From Nectonema munidae (Eukaryota > Nematomorpha > Nectonematoida > Nectonematidae): a DNA stretch of 64,000 bases. Below are positions 60,382-64,000 of the stretch, in pieces; positions within the stretch are counted from its first letter, which is position 1; every line of letters starts with the position of its first letter. The notes beneath the pieces were generated by a model. That model searched no databases. It was not told the origin of the DNA and was given only the letters and a program-made list of their open reading frames with translations. The stretch covers positions 62,001 to 126,000 of the forward strand of contig JAUIRK010001048.1 of NCBI GenBank assembly GCA_030549495.1, written 5' to 3'. The position numbers and the translations under genes are program-made.

Positions 60382-62228
60382 TTATTTAAAAAAACATTTC
60401 AATTTTCTTTTTTTTCTGTGAAATTCTTTTGATTTTCCGCGCTGTAAACCCCAATAATAGTCCGCCATCATGTTTTTGTCCCACCTACCTTGATACCTTT
60501 CTTCCATTGTCTTCATTTCCTGATGAAACCTCTCACCCTGTTCTTCACCCATTTGTCCAAGATTTTCAGGAAATTTATCCAAGTGATTATGTAAATAGTG
60601 CATTTTAACACTCATATTCGCACTAAGCTTTCTGAAACTGATAAACATTTTTTCCACAATCTCTGAATAATTTTCAGCTTTTTTGTTTCCTAGAAAGTTC
60701 TTGATAACTTCAACATAGCTTTGCCATGCATTCACTTCAACTTTGTTCATAGATCTCACAAATGCATCATCTTTTACTAACTTTCTTATTTGCGGTCCAT
60801 CAAAAACTCCTGCCAACAACTTTTCTATGCTAACACGGGGGTTTGAGTTAACTATGTACTTAAAGCATTCTCCTTCTTTATCCAATGATCTCATAAACTG
60901 CTTCATTAAACCCAACTTAATGTGGAGAGGAGACAGTAGAATCTTTTCTTTTTCAACGAGAGGCTTTCTTATTATGTTTTTGTTTCCCATAATTGAGTGT
61001 TCTCGAAGAGGCCATTCTTTTTGTATCCAGTGATTTTTCTTATCTCTACTATCCCAAAGACAGTAAAAGCAAGGAAATTTCGTGAAGCCTCACTTCAAGT
61101 GGTAAAGAAAATTCGGAATCTTTTCTTTTTCAACGAGAGGCTTTCTTATTATGTTTTTGTTTCCCATAATTGAGTGTTCTCGAAGAGGCCATTCTTTTTG
61201 TATCCGGTGATTTTTCTTATGTCTACTATCCCAAAGACAGTAAAAGCAAGGAAATTTCGTGAAGCCAGATTGCTGTCCCAACAAAAAATTTATAATTTTG
61301 AAGTCAACACATAAGTACCAGTTATGTTGATTGTAGTTGATGCAATTTAAAAAAAGCTGTACATTCTCATAATTTTCTTTCAATGTTGTTGAGTAACCCA
61401 GTGGAATTGAAGGAAATTTATTTAAGTTATGTAGTAAAACACATTTCAAACTTTTGAGAGAACCATCAATGAAAAGTCTCCATTCTTCAGGTATGTATGT
61501 GGTATTGAGTGCAAGTAGAAGATCTTTGACATCGTTACAGTAAACTAGTTTTTCATTCTCTGTAAAAAACTTTATCAGTGAGTTCTCTCTTCTTCTGTAA
61601 AAAGTTATTTTCGTGCTTTTTGTTAAACAATTCTTTTCTTTTAAGCTTGAAGCCAAGACTTCTGTCTTTTCTTTACTTAGATTGAGATCTCTAATTAGAT
61701 CACTCAGTTCTTCTTGATTAAACTTATTTTGATTTTTACATTCATCTTCAAAATCATTTTCGCTAGTACTTTCTTCACTTGAAGTTTCTTCTTCCACTTC
61801 TACTTCATCATGCAAATTAAAGTTTTCAGGAACTTTTGGAATTGGTATTTCAATACCATGAGGAATGGGTTGTCTAGCAGACTCTAAGTTGGGATAAACA
61901 AATCCTTTTTTTTTAATTTATTCAACCCTTTGATGTCGATGCAAAAATAACAATCATTATGATGATTTTTTGGTTCCCTCCATATCATTGGAATACCAAA
62001 ATTTAATTTTTCTTTCTTTCCCTTACTCCTTTGTCTCAATTGTTCAACACAAGACTTGCATGTTTTATGCGGTGCCCAATATTTATCTTGATCCCCAAGT
62101 TTAACTCCAAAGTATGCAAAATATACTCTTTTTACGAAAAATGATATATTTTTTCTTTGATTAGGCAAGGTGTAACGTCCACAAATATAACAAAAAATAT
62201 CAGGAGAATTTTTACATTTTCTTGACAT
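60382..62228 (-). pseudogene. CxxC-rich transposase-like protein, uncharacterised family
   Basis: Translated on the minus strand it starts MSRKCKNSPDIFCYICGRYT with a first CxxC pair, then YFGVKLGDQDKYWAPHKTCK, SCVEQLR, LNFGIPMIWREPKNHHNDCY and FC, so the N-terminus is a Cys/His zinc module. An acidic stretch (EVEVEEETSSEESTSENDFE) follows. The C-terminal half has WYLCVDFKIINFLLGQQSGF, FPCFYCLWDSR, SPLHIKLGLMKQFMRSLD, MHYLHNHLDKFPENLGQMGE and EQGERFHQEMKTMEERYQG. I remember this arrangement as a multicopy arthropod/fish protein family of unknown function. The spaced D, H and E residues (VDFK, LHIKLG, EQGERFHQ) suggest an RNase H-like transposase core, which is inference. The copy is interrupted about twice, one break being an internal tandem duplication. 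It lies antisense to cut. Confidence 0.7.
60940..61265. repeat. Internal tandem duplication of about 149 bp
   Basis: The block beginning AATCTTTTCTTTTTCAACGA and ending AAATTTCGTGAAGCC occurs at about 60,940-61,088 and again at about 61,117-61,265, almost identical, with 27 bp (TCACTTCAAGTGGTAAAG...) between. It lies inside the minus-strand CxxC protein, repeating its MGNKNIIRKPLVEKEKI segment. Could be real or an assembly effect. Confidence 0.9.
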
Positions 62229-62464
62229 CTTTCAAAATTTATATATTCTAAAATAAAAAACTTTTTAGTTTATCAAAATTATAGCAGAAAAGAAAAATAC
62301 CAATATTTAAGACTGATTTTTTTTAAGAAATATGATTTATAAGAAATATGAAATTTTACCAACAAAAATTTGATATGGTTCTACAAAAATGACAATTGCT
62401 CTGAAACTAGAGCGAATTGAATATAATAAACTTATTTTTAAAATAAATAAATATAGAATAAAAA

Positions 62465-62869
62465 TTATTTGTTAAAAAAATTCTGACAACTTCGAAAAAA
62501 TTTTTTTATGTTGGCTTGTGAATCTGCAACATCACCCTTCACACTGAGTAGAATTGTCTCCCAACTAGAGCACTTAATTGTTTCAATGTTATCAAATTTG
62601 TAAGATTCAAAGATTAAATCACATAGCGTAGGATTAATAAACTTTTCCCATCCAGTGGATTTTTTATGTTTCCTTCTTTTTTTGCTTATTCTTGAAACAC
62701 CTTTTAGCAAAATGCCCTTTTTAATTAATCTTATGATTATAATTGTTAGATACTCATAGACAATCACGATATTCACCTGATATGATTGTTGTGGGGGCCA
62801 TTGACAAGGATCATGTATGAAAAGTGGGTAACGATCAGAAAAAGTTTGGGAACCATTGTTATAACTCAA
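62465..62869 (-). other. Unrecognised minus-strand frame
   Basis: A 134-residue frame whose first part reads through the putative element terminus (NNGSQTFSDRYPLFIHDP). Its second half (KRRKHKKSTGWEKFINPTLC, CSSWETILLSVKGDVADSQA) looks more protein-like, with a basic segment and mixed hydrophobics. I do not recognise it. It may be an accessory frame of the same element or chance. Confidence 0.3.
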
Positions 62870-64000
62870 TAAACTCTCTTCATTTTAAATTTGGGTACAT
62901 ATGTTCTTTTATCATTTTTAGTTTAGAGAATAAGCACGCGAAAGCGGTTGAGCTTAACGTTTTATTCTATTTTTCAAATTAATTTCTTTCATTTATTACT
63001 TCCTGATTCTATCTTACATCTTGGCATACTTTTAAATCTAATTTTTTCTGGACTCATCCAATTTTTCACATTTACTCGAACTATATTATCACTTTACTGA
63101 AATGAACTTTTGAGATTTAGGTAGAACCTAAATCTTAAATTGAGATAAATCTTAAAATTTTTACAGTCAAATAATTTTTTTTTCAAAAATTTAGTCCATT
63201 AAAATTTTGCTACTATTGTTTAGCAATTTAAATTCAGCATGTCTATTGTATAAAACCACGCATCGCCACTGATGTATACATAGAATACCCCTCGATTGTT
63301 AGAAATAAGAGAAAACTCTTAAAAATTGTCATTCCATCTCATGGAGATGAATGTTGACCATGTCATTAAAAACGTTTATCGTAGTAAAACACGAAAATTT
63401 TGATTTAATTTTATAATTTGAAATTGACATCCAATTTGTAAGGATCTTTCAAAATAGTTTTTAAAATTTCTTCAATGGTAAAAAAGAACTGAGCCTGTTT
63501 GACCCATTTTTTCATCGCCCGGAATTCAAGGGGCCTATGCAAGGAATGCCAGAGTTACTATCTGAAGTCTTTTCTGTTTTCTAAGAGCAAACTATAGAAA
63601 ATGAAATCATCAAAACTATTGATCATTAAAGTATTTTGAAAGATTTTGCAATAAAAAGCCAAAAATGTCTTTTCTTAAAGACTTGTGTACAATAAGCAGT
63701 ATGTATGTAGTGCCTCTCTTTCTATTAAAAAATATAAAATCGATATTGTCTATCAAGCTTTTCGTATGTATCATATTTAAGCAGCATTCAATGGGTTTTT
63801 CATTGTTTCTATTTCTTCATTAACAACGAGCGTCCTGCACGAATAAAAGCATTCATAAATTTTTACTCTTGTTGAGTAGGTGGTCCGTAATTATTAACTC
63901 AAACAATGAACAAAACCATTGAACTATATTAGTGGCGCATCATATAACTTTTGCCCTGCTCGCCACATAAGCTTGTTTAGGTCACTGTTGTCGATATTAG
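62870..64000. other. AT-rich DNA, nothing recognised
   Basis: No CUT2, CUT3 or homeodomain coding sequence and no repeat identified up to the window end. Confidence 0.45.

Larger units (their letters stand above)
60071..62859 (-). mobile_element. Candidate transposon around a CxxC-protein gene
   Basis: At the left, after the MITE duplication, comes TTCCCAAACTGTGGGCC; at the right GGGAACCATTG, whose complement is CAATGGTTCCCAAACT. The shared TTCCCAAACT at both edges, in inverted orientation, looks like the termini of a 2.8-kb element enclosing the minus-strand protein. No flanking duplication was identified, and CCCAAACTG-type ends are common, so the pairing is tentative. Confidence 0.45.

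Noticed and set aside
62870-64000. CUT2 or homeodomain exons expected downstream of CUT1
   Set aside because: I read both strands for QGSVS.LL, PKPW and WF.N.R motifs and saw none; they must lie beyond the window.
1-64000. CRISPR arrays, operons or bacterial mobile elements
   Set aside because: The window is eukaryotic; the only regular repeats are microsatellites, the 245-bp and about 290-bp arrays and dispersed transposons.

Overview
This is an AT-rich (roughly 30% GC) animal nuclear window: small exons with GT-AG junctions, long introns, tRNA-derived SINEs, LINE 3' ends, Merlin and hAT DNA transposons, TTAA-flanked MITEs and many microsatellites. The only host gene I can support is on the + strand and is the arthropod homeobox gene cut (ct/CUX). 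It is identified by a first CUT domain split over two exons, with the GQRLFAKYVLG and LSQGTVSELLSKPKPW blocks and a YRKM..W tail that resembles Drosophila Cut CUT repeat 1 more than vertebrate CUX repeats. The repeats and base composition suggest an arthropod, possibly a crustacean such as a parasitic copepod; the species is an inference I cannot verify.

Layout. Positions 1-36,900 hold no certain exon. They contain hAT MITEs, SINE copies, a 245-bp tandem array grown from a hAT transposase fragment (7,246-8,571), a near-complete Merlin transposon with terminal inverted repeats (12,976-14,177), a three-unit tandem repeat (25,240-26,157), a LINE 3' end (27,530-28,182) and several copies of a piggyBac-type MITE family. 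This may be upstream DNA or the 5' introns of cut. Positions 36,911-57,031 carry ten exons of cut whose splice phases all agree: a coiled-coil exon, a basic/acidic linker, a long Ser/Asn-rich exon ending in the first half of CUT1, the second half of CUT1, then Asn/Ser-rich linker exons ending in one with a PLNLS (CtBP-type) motif. The second and third CUT repeats and the homeodomain are not here and should lie to the right. Positions 57,032-64,000 are a repeat cluster: a hAT relic with a MITE nested in its hATC region, a hAT MITE with a perfect 8-bp target duplication, and a 2.8-kb unit with a minus-strand CxxC-rich protein of a widespread but uncharacterised, probably transposase-like family.

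Most notable: (1) a dispersed TTAA MITE family whose members share ends and three CAGACGA boxes but carry different perfect palindromes just inside one end; (2) a 191-bp copy of coding sequence from the CUT1 exon, 99% identical, in the preceding intron with an open frame and a phase-compatible acceptor; (3) the hAT-derived satellite. I found no CRISPR, operon or bacterial-type system.
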